Below, one piece after another: positions 44,642 to 53,414 of a stretch of 64,000 nt of DNA. Under the pieces are notes generated by a model. That model was not told where the DNA came from. It worked only from the letters and a program-made list of their open reading frames with translations, and did no database searches. The stretch spans positions 186,001 to 250,000 of the forward strand of contig NZ_MTQO01000048.1 in assembly GCF_001984155.1 (NCBI RefSeq). The letters run 5' to 3'. This DNA comes from Actinosynnema sp. ALI-1.44 (GTDB lineage: Bacteria > Actinomycetota > Actinomycetes > Mycobacteriales > Pseudonocardiaceae). A program made the translations under genes and the position numbers. How positions within the stretch are numbered: the stretch's first letter is position 1; each line of letters begins with the position of its first letter.

Positions 44642-45489
44642 TCCCGGCGCGGTTCGACTACGTCGCACCGACCACAGTGGACGAAGCGGTCCGCGCGCTC
44701 GCCGACGCGGGCGAGGACGGGAAGGTCATCGCGGGCGGCCAGAGCCTGCTGCCCGTTCTGCGGATGCGGCTGGCCGCCCCGACCAAGCTGGTGGACATCG
44801 GCCGGATCCCCGAGCTGCGTGCGATCCGTGAGGACGGCGACGCGATCGTGATCGGCGCGATGGCGACGCACTACGAGGTCCAGCGTGATCCGTTGGTACG
44901 GGAGCACGCCGCGCTGATCACGGCGGCGACCGACACCGTGGCCGACCCCCAGGTCCGCCACCGCGGCACGTTCGGTGGCTCGATCGCCCACGCCGACCCG
45001 GCGGGTGACCTGCTGGCTCCCGCGTTGGCGATGGACGCGGAGATGGTCGTCGCCGGGATGGACGGCCGCCGGACCGTGCCCGCCGCGGAGTACTTCGTCG
45101 ACTTCTTCACGACCGCGATGACCCCCGCCGAACTGCTCGTGGAGGTGCGGCTGCCCAAGTACACCGGGTGGCGCGCGCACTACGAGAAGTTCAACCGGGT
45201 CGCGCAGTCGTGGTCGATGGTCGCGGTCGCGGCGATGGTCCGCACCGACGGCGGCACCATCGCGGAGGCACGGATCGGGCTGACCAACATGGCGTCGGTT
45301 CCCGTGCGGGCCCGTGCGGTGGAGGACGCGCTGGTCGGCCAGGCCGCGACGGCGGAGAACATCAAGGCGGCGGCCGCGAACGCCGCGAACGGCACAAGTC
45401 CGACCAGTGACGGCAACGCCGACGGCGAGTACCGTAGCCATCTTGCTCGTGTGCTCACCGGACGTGCGCTGACCGCCGCAATCGGATAA
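44638..45489 (+). CDS. coxM: Molybdenum hydroxylase FAD subunit (CoxM-like)
   Basis: A 283-residue FAD-binding subunit. FAD motifs AGGQSLLP and TFGGSIAHADPAGD are present; the CO_deh_flav_C region follows. GTG 44638 overlaps coxL (GTGA). It is part of the coxSLMG operon and passes electrons from the iron-sulfur clusters to the final acceptor. Confidence 0.94.
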   Translation: MIPARFDYVAPTTVDEAVRALADAGEDGKVIAGGQSLLPVLRMRLAAPTKLVDIGRIPELRAIREDGDAIVIGAMATHYEVQRDPLVREHAALITAATDTVADPQVRHRGTFGGSIAHADPAGDLLAPALAMDAEMVVAGMDGRRTVPAAEYFVDFFTTAMTPAELLVEVRLPKYTGWRAHYEKFNRVAQSWSMVAVAAMVRTDGGTIAEARIGLTNMASVPVRARAVEDALVGQAATAENIKAAAANAANGTSPTSDGNADGEYRSHLARVLTGRALTAAIG

Positions 45490-45502
45490 GGAGACTGGGC
45501 CT

Positions 45503-46117
45503 GTGCAGCTGGAACACCGGTTCACCGTCGACGCACCGGTCGACATCGTGTGGCAGGCCCTGCTCGATCCGGAAAGGGTGGCGCCGTGCATGCCCGGCGC
45601 CACCCTGACCAGCGTCGAAGGATCGGCGTTCACCGGGTCGGTCAAGGTCAAACTCGGCCCGGTCTCCCTGTTGTACAAGGGCAAGGGCGAGTTCACCGAA
45701 ACCGATGAGGCGAGCCGGACCATCAAGATCAAGGCGTCCGGCAAGGACGCCCGCAGCGGCACCGCCTCGGCGGCCGTCACAGTCGTGTTGTCCGAAAAGG
45801 ACGGTCAGACGACCGGGGCGGTGACGACCGACCTGACGATCACCGGGAAACCGGCGCAGCTCGGCCGCGGGATGATCGCGGATGTCGGCGGGAAGATCCT
45901 CGACACGTTCGCGCGCACCCTCGCCGAACTCGTCGCACCTCCGGCGACCCCGGCGACTCCGGTGTCCGAGCCGTTACGCGCTGTGCCACCACCGCCGGAG
46001 ACCGAGGCGATCGACTTGCTCGAATACGCCGGTTCTCCCGTGCTCAAGCGGGCATTGCCGCTGATCGCGGTCGCGCTCGTCGTGCTGTTTCTGATAGCCC
46101 GCCGACGACGTAAATAA
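45503..46117 (+). CDS. coxG: CoxG-type SRPBCC protein with C-terminal membrane anchor
   Basis: A 204-residue protein. An SRPBCC/CoxG domain spans ~1-145 (LEHRFTVDAPVDIVWQALLDPERVAPCMPGATL). A Pro-rich linker follows, then one transmembrane helix at ~178-197 and an RRRRK tail. CoxG is thought to recruit the oxidase to the membrane. GTG 45503 follows AAGGAG. It is the last gene of the operon; the CapA gene begins 12 bases later on the same strand. Confidence 0.9.
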   Translation: MQLEHRFTVDAPVDIVWQALLDPERVAPCMPGATLTSVEGSAFTGSVKVKLGPVSLLYKGKGEFTETDEASRTIKIKASGKDARSGTASAAVTVVLSEKDGQTTGAVTTDLTITGKPAQLGRGMIADVGGKILDTFARTLAELVAPPATPATPVSEPLRAVPPPPETEAIDLLEYAGSPVLKRALPLIAVALVVLFLIARRRRK

Positions 46118-46129
46118 TCTACTGGCAGG

Positions 46130-47272
46130 ATGTCGCGCATGCGCCGGTCCTTGCTCGCGACGTGCTGCGCCGCCGCCCTGCTCGCCGCGGGGTGCTCGAC
46201 CGGCACCGCCGCCGATCCGAAGCTCTCCGTTCCCGCTGCCGAAGGCCTCACCTCCGGCAGCGCCAAGCCCGCGGCACCGGGATTCACCGTGGCGGCCACG
46301 GGTGACGTGCTGATCCACCCGGCGCTGACCGACCAGGCCACCCAGGACGGCGGCGGCAAACGCGACTACCGGCAGATCTTCGCCGGTGTGAAACCGGCGA
46401 TCAGCGGGGCGGACCTGGCGATCTGCCACCTGGAGACGCCGATCGCCGCGCCGGAGGGCCCGTTCAAGGGCTACCCGGAGTTCAGCGCACCGCCCGAGGT
46501 CGTCGCGGCGCTGGCGGACACCGGCTACGACGACTGCTCGACGGCGTCCAACCACACGCTGGACGTCGGCGAAGCGGGCGTGACCAGGACGCTGGAAGCC
46601 CTGGACAAGGCCGGGATCAAGCACACCGGCTCGGCGCGCTCGGCCGACGAGGCCAAAACCCCGTTGATCATGGACGTGAAGGGCGTGAAAGTCGCACACG
46701 TCTCGTACACCTTCGGCTTCAACGGAAAGCAACTGCCCGCGGGCAAGCCGTGGCTGTCCAACACGCTCAAGGCCGACGACGTGATCACCGCGGCCAAGGC
46801 CGCGAAGGCGGCGGGTGCCGAAGTCGTGATCGCCAGCCTGCACTGGGGAACGGAGTTCGTGCACGACCCCACCCAGGCCCAGCGCAGGGACGCGCAGAAA
46901 CTGCTGGCCGACCCCACCATCGACCTGATCATCGGGCACCACGCGCACGTCGTGCAGCCCTTCGAGAAGATCAACGGCAAGTGGGTGGCGTACGGGCTGG
47001 GCAACCACATCGCCAAGCACTCGGATCCCCGTGGCGTGTCCGAGGAAGGTGCGATCGCGCGGTTCCACTTCACCCGCAACGGCACCGGCTGGGCCGTCGA
47101 CAAGGCGGAGTACCTGCCGACCCTGATCGATCTCGGTCCGCCGATCCGGTTGCTGGATCTGTCTCAGGGTTCGGCAGGCGACTCGCGGCAGACCGAAGCC
47201 GTGAAGCGCACCGACGGCATCGTCCTGTCTCGTGACGCGGGGAATCAGGGACTTACTCGTCCTGGTAAGTAA
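46130..47272 (+). CDS. CapA/PgsA-type lipoprotein (metallophosphoesterase-like)
   Basis: A 380-residue lipoprotein with signal peptide and lipobox LAAGC (~18-22). The CapA/PGA_cap fold carries VAATGDVLIHP, ICHLETPIA, STASNHTLDVG, SLHWGTEF and IIGHHAHVVQPFE, a metallophosphoesterase-like set of metal ligands. Relatives take part in poly-gamma-glutamate or capsule synthesis, but no capsule genes are nearby, so the role is open. It may be co-transcribed with the cox genes. It converges on the fused hydrolase with a 4-base gap. Confidence 0.9.
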   Translation: MSRMRRSLLATCCAAALLAAGCSTGTAADPKLSVPAAEGLTSGSAKPAAPGFTVAATGDVLIHPALTDQATQDGGGKRDYRQIFAGVKPAISGADLAICHLETPIAAPEGPFKGYPEFSAPPEVVAALADTGYDDCSTASNHTLDVGEAGVTRTLEALDKAGIKHTGSARSADEAKTPLIMDVKGVKVAHVSYTFGFNGKQLPAGKPWLSNTLKADDVITAAKAAKAAGAEVVIASLHWGTEFVHDPTQAQRRDAQKLLADPTIDLIIGHHAHVVQPFEKINGKWVAYGLGNHIAKHSDPRGVSEEGAIARFHFTRNGTGWAVDKAEYLPTLIDLGPPIRLLDLSQGSAGDSRQTEAVKRTDGIVLSRDAGNQGLTRPGK

Positions 47273-47276
47273 GGCC

Positions 47277-49796
47277 TCACCGGCAGAAATAGGCTTCCTG
47301 GATTCGCTTGATCGGGGCGTCCGGCACCAGGTCGTCGTACGGGTTCACCGACAGCACCAGTTGGCGGCCGTCGTCGGAGCGGGCCGTGAAGGTCTGGAAA
47401 CCCAGTGCTCCCCCGTCGTGTCCCCAGACCTTCAGTCCGCAGGACAACTCTGAGCTGAACACGCCCAGTCCGTCGCGCCACCGCGGAGCGCCGGGGTGGG
47501 TGGCCACGGTCGTCCGCATCTGCGTCAACGTGTCGCGGCTGAGCAGTCTTCCGCCGAGCAGTGCGTCGAAGAACCTGGTCAGGTCCTCGGTGGTGGAGAT
47601 GATCTCCCCGGCCGAGCCGACCACGGACGGGTTGATCGAGGTGACGTCGATCAGCTCGGGTCGCGCGCCTTCCGTGGGTGGCACACGCATGTAGCCGTGC
47701 GCGTGGGGTCGCGGAATCGTTTTCGATGTGCCCGGCAGTGTTGTGTCGCGCATTCCCAGTGGCCGCAACAGACGCCGTTGCACCTCCGCTGCCCATGGGC
47801 GGCCGGTGAGTCGTTCGATCAGCTGTCCGGCCAGGACGTAGTTGGTGTTCGAGTAGTCCCATTTGGCGCCGGGTGGGTTGGTCGGCGGGTGGGCGAAAGC
47901 CACTGCCAGCAGTTCCGCCGGGGTGTGGCTGCGCTGCAAGGCCGGGTAGTTCCACGCCTCGTAGCCGGGCTCGCTTGCGAAGTCGTGCAAACCGCTGGTG
48001 TGGTTGAGGACTTGCCGCACAGTGATGCGGGCACCATCGGGGACGAGCCCCGGCAGGTACCGCTCGACTGGGGCGTCCAGTGCGATCCGGTTCTCGTCCA
48101 CCAGTTGCAGGACGACAGTCGCGGTGAACGCCTTGGTCGTGCTGGCGATCCGGAACTTGCCCCGCGCGTCGGCCGGAAGCCGTGTGGTCAGGTCCCTGAC
48201 GCCTGCGGCAGCGGCCCACTGGCCGTTGCTGTCCCGAGTCCGCACCAGGGCCGCGGTCGCCTCGCCGGAGTCGACCAGTGCGTCTACTTCGGCCTTCACC
48301 TTCTCGTGCACGCCTCCTCCCGGGCTCGGGCAGTGCCCGTCTCGTGGTGGCTGGTCCCCGGTCATGAAACGCAACACGATGTCACGGGCACAGGTGCCCT
48401 CAGCCTGGTTGAGGACGCCGTGCCCGCCCGCGTCCACAGTGAGCAGGCCAGCGCGTTGCCCCAGCGCCGCACGCATCAGCTGAGCTCCCCGGAGCGGGGT
48501 CGCGGGGTCGCGCAGGTTTTGGACGAGCAGGATGTTCGACGGTCCGCGTGACGTGATGGCCACTGGCGGTTCCACCGGATCGACCGGCCAGAACGCGCAC
48601 GGGTGGGCGTTGGCCGCCGCTGGACCGAACATCGGGCGCAGCAAGCGTTCCAGTCGCACCGCGCGCCGGTAGTGGCCGATGTCCTCCGGCCAGTCGGAGT
48701 CGTTGCACAGCACGTGCAGCTGGGCCGCGGCCCGGTTCTCCATGTCCGGATATCCGCCGCCGGGTGGCTCGTTGTCCCGCGGAGGTTCCTTGCCGTTGTC
48801 GAGCAATCGCCAGGACTCCGCCAACCCCGGGAAGCTCCTGTCGTTGTACAACGCGTTGAAGAGGCTTGCCCGGAAAGCCGCGCCGTCGACCTTGCCAATC
48901 GGTTCACGGTCCAGGCGCGCCGCCAACGCGTAGAACTTCACGGTCACTGCTTGCGGTGTCGCACCGAGTTGATACGTGCTGTGCCGTTTCGCTGCCCACG
49001 CGGCGAAGTCCGGGAAACGGTCCTGGACGCCCTGGCCGAACCGCCGTACGCCGTCCACGTCGAGCCCTTGTGGCCCAAGCACAGCGTCCAGCACGACGCG
49101 GTCAGTGCGTTGCGGGAAAAGCGAGGCATAGACGGCGCCCAGATAGCTGCCGTACGAGGCACCGTAGTACGAGATCCGCGGAACACCCAGTGCCACGCGG
49201 ATGCGGTCCATGTCGCGGGCCGTGTTCGCGGTGGTGATGTGCGGCAGGAGGTCTCTGTCGCTGTCCTTGCCGCACTGCTGGGCGACTTCCCGTGCCCGCT
49301 GGGCGTACCGGTCGATGTCCGCCTCGTCGCGTGGATACGGGCTGACCGAGCCGTTTCGCTGGTCGGGCCGCAGGCGGCAGGTGACCGGCGTGCTCAACCC
49401 GACCCCCCGCGGGTCGAACGCGACCAGGTCATAGCTGCCGAGAACCGCTTCCGCGCCAGGCAGTTGCTCGAACTGGAGCGGCATCGGCAGGGCAGGACCG
49501 CCCGGCCCGCCGGGGTTGAGCAGCATCACCCCGCGCCGCTGTGCCGGGTTGTCCGCCTGGCGACGGGAGATCTCGATCGAGATGTGCCGACCGCCGGGAT
49601 CCGCGTAGTTCATCGGGACGGTGACGGTGGCACACCGCAGTTTCTCCATCGGGATGCCCGGTATCGACGGACAGTCGTGCCACCGCACTGGTTCTCGGTC
49701 GGTTTCCGCGGCGGCCACCGGTGCCAGAGCGGCCGCGAGCATCACCGACAGCACGGAAAGCCTTGCCATGCGGCCGAATTCTCGTCGTGGGTTCAC
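47277..49796 (-). CDS. Secreted fusion: TAP-like alpha/beta peptidase + beta-lactamase/DD-peptidase-like domain
   Basis: An 839-residue secreted protein with two normally separate enzymes. Signal peptide about 1-32 (LSVLSVMLAAALAPVAAAE). The N-terminal ~470 residues are a tripeptidyl-aminopeptidase-type alpha/beta hydrolase: LLNPGGPGG oxyanion loop, FDPRGVGLS, GASYGS with nucleophile Ser214, and a TAP C-terminal part with the late GGHGVLN His. The C-terminal ~340 residues are a class C beta-lactamase/DD-carboxypeptidase-like domain with STTK (Ser-x-x-Lys), DYSNTNY (Tyr-x-Asn) and WGHDGG (His-x-Gly). The frame is continuous. GTG 49796 is preferred; TTG/ATG alternatives exist. Peptide or peptidoglycan turnover outside the cell is likely. 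Confidence 0.9.
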   Translation of the reverse strand: MNPRREFGRMARLSVLSVMLAAALAPVAAAETDREPVRWHDCPSIPGIPMEKLRCATVTVPMNYADPGGRHISIEISRRQADNPAQRRGVMLLNPGGPGGPALPMPLQFEQLPGAEAVLGSYDLVAFDPRGVGLSTPVTCRLRPDQRNGSVSPYPRDEADIDRYAQRAREVAQQCGKDSDRDLLPHITTANTARDMDRIRVALGVPRISYYGASYGSYLGAVYASLFPQRTDRVVLDAVLGPQGLDVDGVRRFGQGVQDRFPDFAAWAAKRHSTYQLGATPQAVTVKFYALAARLDREPIGKVDGAAFRASLFNALYNDRSFPGLAESWRLLDNGKEPPRDNEPPGGGYPDMENRAAAQLHVLCNDSDWPEDIGHYRRAVRLERLLRPMFGPAAANAHPCAFWPVDPVEPPVAITSRGPSNILLVQNLRDPATPLRGAQLMRAALGQRAGLLTVDAGGHGVLNQAEGTCARDIVLRFMTGDQPPRDGHCPSPGGGVHEKVKAEVDALVDSGEATAALVRTRDSNGQWAAAAGVRDLTTRLPADARGKFRIASTTKAFTATVVLQLVDENRIALDAPVERYLPGLVPDGARITVRQVLNHTSGLHDFASEPGYEAWNYPALQRSHTPAELLAVAFAHPPTNPPGAKWDYSNTNYVLAGQLIERLTGRPWAAEVQRRLLRPLGMRDTTLPGTSKTIPRPHAHGYMRVPPTEGARPELIDVTSINPSVVGSAGEIISTTEDLTRFFDALLGGRLLSRDTLTQMRTTVATHPGAPRWRDGLGVFSSELSCGLKVWGHDGGALGFQTFTARSDDGRQLVLSVNPYDDLVPDAPIKRIQEAYFCR

Positions 49797-49893
49797 CTGG
49801 TCGAGGATCGTGCACAACGAGCCCGGCCGCATCGGGCCACGGGTTCATTCACCGCGTCCGCCCCAGGGCGGACGTCGCCTCGCGGGTCAACCG

Positions 49894-51015
49894 TCAGGCC
49901 GGTTCCGGGTGGATCGGCCCTGCCGTGGTCATCAGCCGCTCCCCCCTGCCGCCCCAGCGCAACGAGATGATCTCCGCCGCGATCGACACCGCGGTCTCCT
50001 CCGGCGTCCGCGCGCCGAGGTCGAGGCCGATCGGCGAGGACAACGCCGACAGCTCCTGCTCGGTCATCCCCGCCTCCCGCAAGCGATCCATCCGGTCGTC
50101 GTGCGTCCGGCGGGAGCCCATCGCGCCGATGTAGCCGAGGTCGAGCCGCAACGCCACCTGGAGCACCGGCACGTCGAACTTGGGGTCGTGCGTCAGCACC
50201 GCGACCACTGTCCGCGCGTCCACCCGGCCCGCTTCGGCCTCCGCCGCCAGGTAGCGGTGCGGCCAGTCGACCACCACTTCGTCCGCTTCGGGGAACCGGC
50301 TCTTGGTGGCGAAAACCGGCCGCGCGTCGCACACCGTCACCCGGTAGCCGAGAAACGCCCCCAGCCGGGCCATCGCCGACGCGAAGTCGATCGCCCCGAA
50401 GACGAGCATCCGCGGCGGCGGCTCGAAGGAGGCCACGAACACCGCCATCCCCTCGCCCCGGCGCTGCCCGTCCGGGCCGTAGTGCATGGTCCCGGTCCGG
50501 CCGGTGGCCAGCATGCCCCGCGCGTCGTCGGTGACGGCGTCGTTCGTCCTCGACGAACCGAGGTCGCCGGACACCCGGTCCGGCCAGACGATCATGCGTT
50601 TGCCCAACCGGTCCGCGTCCGGGTGCTCGATCACCGTCGCGACCGCGACCGCCTGCTCCGAGCGGATGGACTCGGCCAACGCGGGGAAGTCGGGGAAACT
50701 GTCCTGACTGACCGGTTCGACGTAGACGTCCAGGATTCCGCCGCAGGTCAGGCCGACCGCGAAGGCGTCGTCGTCGCTGACGCCGTAGCGCTGCAGCACC
50801 GGCCTCCCCTCCGCGATCACTGTCTGGCCGAGGTCGTAGACCGCCCCTTCGACGCAGCCGCCGGAAACGCTGCCGAAAGCCTCGTCCCGTTCGGTCACCA
50901 TCATGGCCGCACCGGGTGAGCGCGGAGCCGAGCTGAAAGTGGCGACAACTGTCGCCAACCCCACCGTCTCGCCTGCTTCGTAGCGCTTGACCAGTTCGTC
51001 GAGCACGTCACGCAC
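49894..51015 (-). CDS. xdhC: XdhC/CoxF-family MoCo maturation protein
   Basis: A 373-residue XdhC family protein, a molybdenum-cofactor chaperone that helps sulfurate and insert MoCo into xanthine-dehydrogenase-type enzymes. XdhC_CoxI N-terminal part: SVSGGCVEGAVYDL and LTCGG. A C-terminal Rossmann part follows (RMLVFGAIDFASAMARLGAFLGYRVTVCDAR), then YIGAMGSRRTHDDR. GTG 51015 follows a strong GGAGG and overlaps the coxE stop by 8 bases. It forms an operon coxD-coxE-xdhC, opposite in direction to coxSLMG 2.6 kb away. Confidence 0.93.
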   Translation of the reverse strand: MRDVLDELVKRYEAGETVGLATVVATFSSAPRSPGAAMMVTERDEAFGSVSGGCVEGAVYDLGQTVIAEGRPVLQRYGVSDDDAFAVGLTCGGILDVYVEPVSQDSFPDFPALAESIRSEQAVAVATVIEHPDADRLGKRMIVWPDRVSGDLGSSRTNDAVTDDARGMLATGRTGTMHYGPDGQRRGEGMAVFVASFEPPPRMLVFGAIDFASAMARLGAFLGYRVTVCDARPVFATKSRFPEADEVVVDWPHRYLAAEAEAGRVDARTVVAVLTHDPKFDVPVLQVALRLDLGYIGAMGSRRTHDDRMDRLREAGMTEQELSALSSPIGLDLGARTPEETAVSIAAEIISLRWGGRGERLMTTAGPIHPEPA

Positions 51016-52099
51016 GGCGTACCTCCACCAACAGTTCCTCCAACGTAGCCAGGCTGTGCCCGGCAAGCAGTTTCTCGATGTGCTTGTGCGCCACCACGAT
51101 CCCCGACTGCACCGGGCGGTAGCCGTCGCGGCCCGCGTGCGGGTTCACCCAGAACACGGCGTGGGCCAGGCGGCGCAATCTCGCCATCTGGTCACCGAGC
51201 AGCCCTGGATCACCGCGTTCCCACCCGTCCGAGAACACCACGACGACCGCCTGCCGTGCCACACCGCGTTGGCCCCAACGGTCGAGGAAGGCGCGTAGCC
51301 CCTCACCGAGCCGGGTACCGCCCGCGAAGTCGGGCACCGCACGGGACGCCGCGGCCAGCGCGATCTCGGGATCACGCTGGCGCAGCTGACGTGAGACGCG
51401 GGTGAGCCGCGTGCCCATCGTGAACACCTCGGCACGAGTCCGCCGCGCGACCGCGTGCGCGAACCGCAGCAGTGCGTCGGCGTACGGGCTCATCGAGCCG
51501 GAGACGTCCACGAGCAGTACAACCGGCCGAGGCCGCTTTCCCTTCCTTCGATAGCGCAATCTGATCGGTTCGCCGGTCGCCCGCATCTCCCGCAACGTAC
51601 GGCGCGGGTCGAGTTCTCCCCTGCGATGCGGTTGTTTCCGGTACGCGGAACGCAGGGGTGGATCTGGTCTCAGCATGTCGATCAGTTCACGCAGATGCGC
51701 CCGCTCCGCCGCGCTCAGATCGCTGATGTCGCGGTGGCGCAGCACTTCCGTGTCGCTCGCGGCCACACCGAGCTCGTCCGGCTCGGCACCGGAGCCGCTG
51801 TTCTGCTGCGCGGGGAGCATCGCCGCGATCACGCTCGGTCGTGGCTTCGCCGTGGTGTCGCGTGGTTTCTTCCCAGGAGACCGGCCCGTGAACCACGCCT
51901 GGAACGCCTCGTCGTAGCGCGGCAGGTCGTCGGGTTCGCCGCAGAGCGTCACGCGGCCCGCCCAGTACAGCTGGTCGGGGACGGTGAGATCGACGTGGTC
52001 CACCGCTGCCAGATATGCCTGGACCCGCTCCGGCTCGCACGCCAGTCCCGCCGCCCGCAGCGCCGCCGCGAACCCGACCAGCCCCGGCACCGGGTCCAT
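51008..52099 (-). CDS. coxE: CoxE-type von Willebrand factor A protein
   Basis: A 363-residue VWA-domain protein. The metal-ion-dependent adhesion site DVSGSMS sits near residue 199; a conserved long N-terminal helical part precedes it, and the C-terminus includes HAVFWVNPHAG. CoxE works with the CoxD AAA+ ATPase to build the Cu-S-Mo or sulfurated Mo active site. It is located 3 bases downstream of coxD and overlaps xdhC. Confidence 0.93.
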   Translation of the reverse strand: MDPVPGLVGFAAALRAAGLACEPERVQAYLAAVDHVDLTVPDQLYWAGRVTLCGEPDDLPRYDEAFQAWFTGRSPGKKPRDTTAKPRPSVIAAMLPAQQNSGSGAEPDELGVAASDTEVLRHRDISDLSAAERAHLRELIDMLRPDPPLRSAYRKQPHRRGELDPRRTLREMRATGEPIRLRYRRKGKRPRPVVLLVDVSGSMSPYADALLRFAHAVARRTRAEVFTMGTRLTRVSRQLRQRDPEIALAAASRAVPDFAGGTRLGEGLRAFLDRWGQRGVARQAVVVVFSDGWERGDPGLLGDQMARLRRLAHAVFWVNPHAGRDGYRPVQSGIVVAHKHIEKLLAGHSLATLEELLVEVRRA

Positions 52100-52102
52100 G
52101 CT

Positions 52103-52987
52103 TCACCCAGCCAGCAACGAATCGAGGTCCACCCGCACACGGTCCGCGTCCTCGCGGTACTTCAGCACAGCCCCCAGCGTGACCGCCGCCGTCTCCGCGT
52201 CGAGTTCCGTCCGGCCCAACGCCAACAACGCCTCGGCCCAGTCGATGGTCTCCGCGACACCCGGCGGCTTGAGCAACTCGGCCGCCCTGAGCAGCCGCAC
52301 CGCGTTCGCCACCTGCGCGGCGAGCCGGTCGGAGACGCCAGGCAGACGTCGTTTGAGGATCCGCACCTCACGGGCGAGATCGGGGTGTTCGAGCCAGTGG
52401 TAGAGACAGCGCCGCTTCAACGCGTCGTGCACCTCGCGGGTCCGGTTCGACGTGAGGACCACCAGCGGCGGCACCTCCGCGCGGACCTCCCCGAGCTCCG
52501 GCAGGGTCACGGCGTTCTCACTGAGCACTTCGAGCAGGAACGCCTCGAACTCGTCGTCCGCGCGGTCGATCTCGTCGACCAGGAGCACACACGGCGCTTC
52601 ACGCAGCGCCCGCAACAACGGCCGCGCCAGCAGGAACCGTTCGGTGTAGAGCGACTGCTCGGCCGCTTCGGCGTCCACCTCGCCCTTCGACGCCGCCTCC
52701 AACGCCCGCAGGTGCAGCAACTGGCGGGGGAAGTCCCAGTCGTACAGCGCCTGGGTCGCGTCGATCCCCTCGTGGCACTGCAGCCGGATCAGCGGAACCC
52801 CGAGTGCCCGCGCCAGCGACGTCGCCAAGGAGGTCTTGCCCGTGCCCGGCTCGCCCTCGCAGAACAGCGGCCGGTGCATCCGCAGGGCCAGGAACGCGGC
52901 CGTGGCCAGGCCGTCGTCGGCCAGGTAGCCGACGTCGTCGAGTGCTTCGGCCAGGTCCCGAGGGGCGGGCACGGAGATCCAGGTCAC
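52103..52987 (-). CDS. coxD: CoxD/MoxR-type AAA+ ATPase
   Basis: A 294-residue MoxR-family ATPase: Walker A GEPGTGKTS, Walker B VLLVDEIDRAD, sensor 1 in VVLTSNRTREV, arginine-finger region after LKRRCLYHWLEHPD. With a VWA partner (coxE next) it is a maturation chaperone pair for the molybdenum hydroxylase. ATG 52987. First gene of the operon. Confidence 0.94.
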   Translation of the reverse strand: MTWISVPAPRDLAEALDDVGYLADDGLATAAFLALRMHRPLFCEGEPGTGKTSLATSLARALGVPLIRLQCHEGIDATQALYDWDFPRQLLHLRALEAASKGEVDAEAAEQSLYTERFLLARPLLRALREAPCVLLVDEIDRADDEFEAFLLEVLSENAVTLPELGEVRAEVPPLVVLTSNRTREVHDALKRRCLYHWLEHPDLAREVRILKRRLPGVSDRLAAQVANAVRLLRAAELLKPPGVAETIDWAEALLALGRTELDAETAAVTLGAVLKYREDADRVRVDLDSLLAG

Positions 52988-53078
52988 TCACCGAGGGTAG
53001 GTCAGGGTCGGCGGATCCGGGCACAACCAGGGCCGAACCCCGATGTCGGCACGCGAGGCGGACTCGCATCCTGGACGC

Positions 53079-53291
53079 ATGGCGAACGAGATCTACACCC
53101 GCAAGCTCCACCGCAGCCGCACCGACCGCATGGTCGCCGGTGTGTGTGGCGGGTGGGCACACGTTCTCGGGGTGGACACCGCCCTGCTCCGCATCCTGCT
53201 CGTCGCGGCGACCATCCTCGGCTTCGGCACCGGCGCGGTGCTGTACCTGATCTGCTGGGTGCTGATGCCGCAGGAGCCCGCCGCGGAGTGA
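53079..53291 (+). CDS. PspC-domain membrane protein
   Basis: A 70-residue protein of the PspC type: RKLHRSRTDRMVAGVCGGWAHVLGVDTALLRIL, then a hydrophobic helix and a short acidic end (MPQEPAAE). It likely has two membrane segments. It is related to phage-shock-type envelope stress proteins. ATG 53079; a longer ATG 53043 is less likely. It lies just before the papain-like gene. Confidence 0.85.
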   Translation: MANEIYTRKLHRSRTDRMVAGVCGGWAHVLGVDTALLRILLVAATILGFGTGAVLYLICWVLMPQEPAAE

Positions 53292-53414
53292 TAACACGTC
53301 GTCACGCTCCGGACGTGACGTGCGACACACCGCAGTTTTTTCTCGCTTCCCGTGTATCCAGGCAACGGTCTGCCGCTCTTGTGACAGCGAAGACCCGATC
53401 GACCTGGAGGCATG

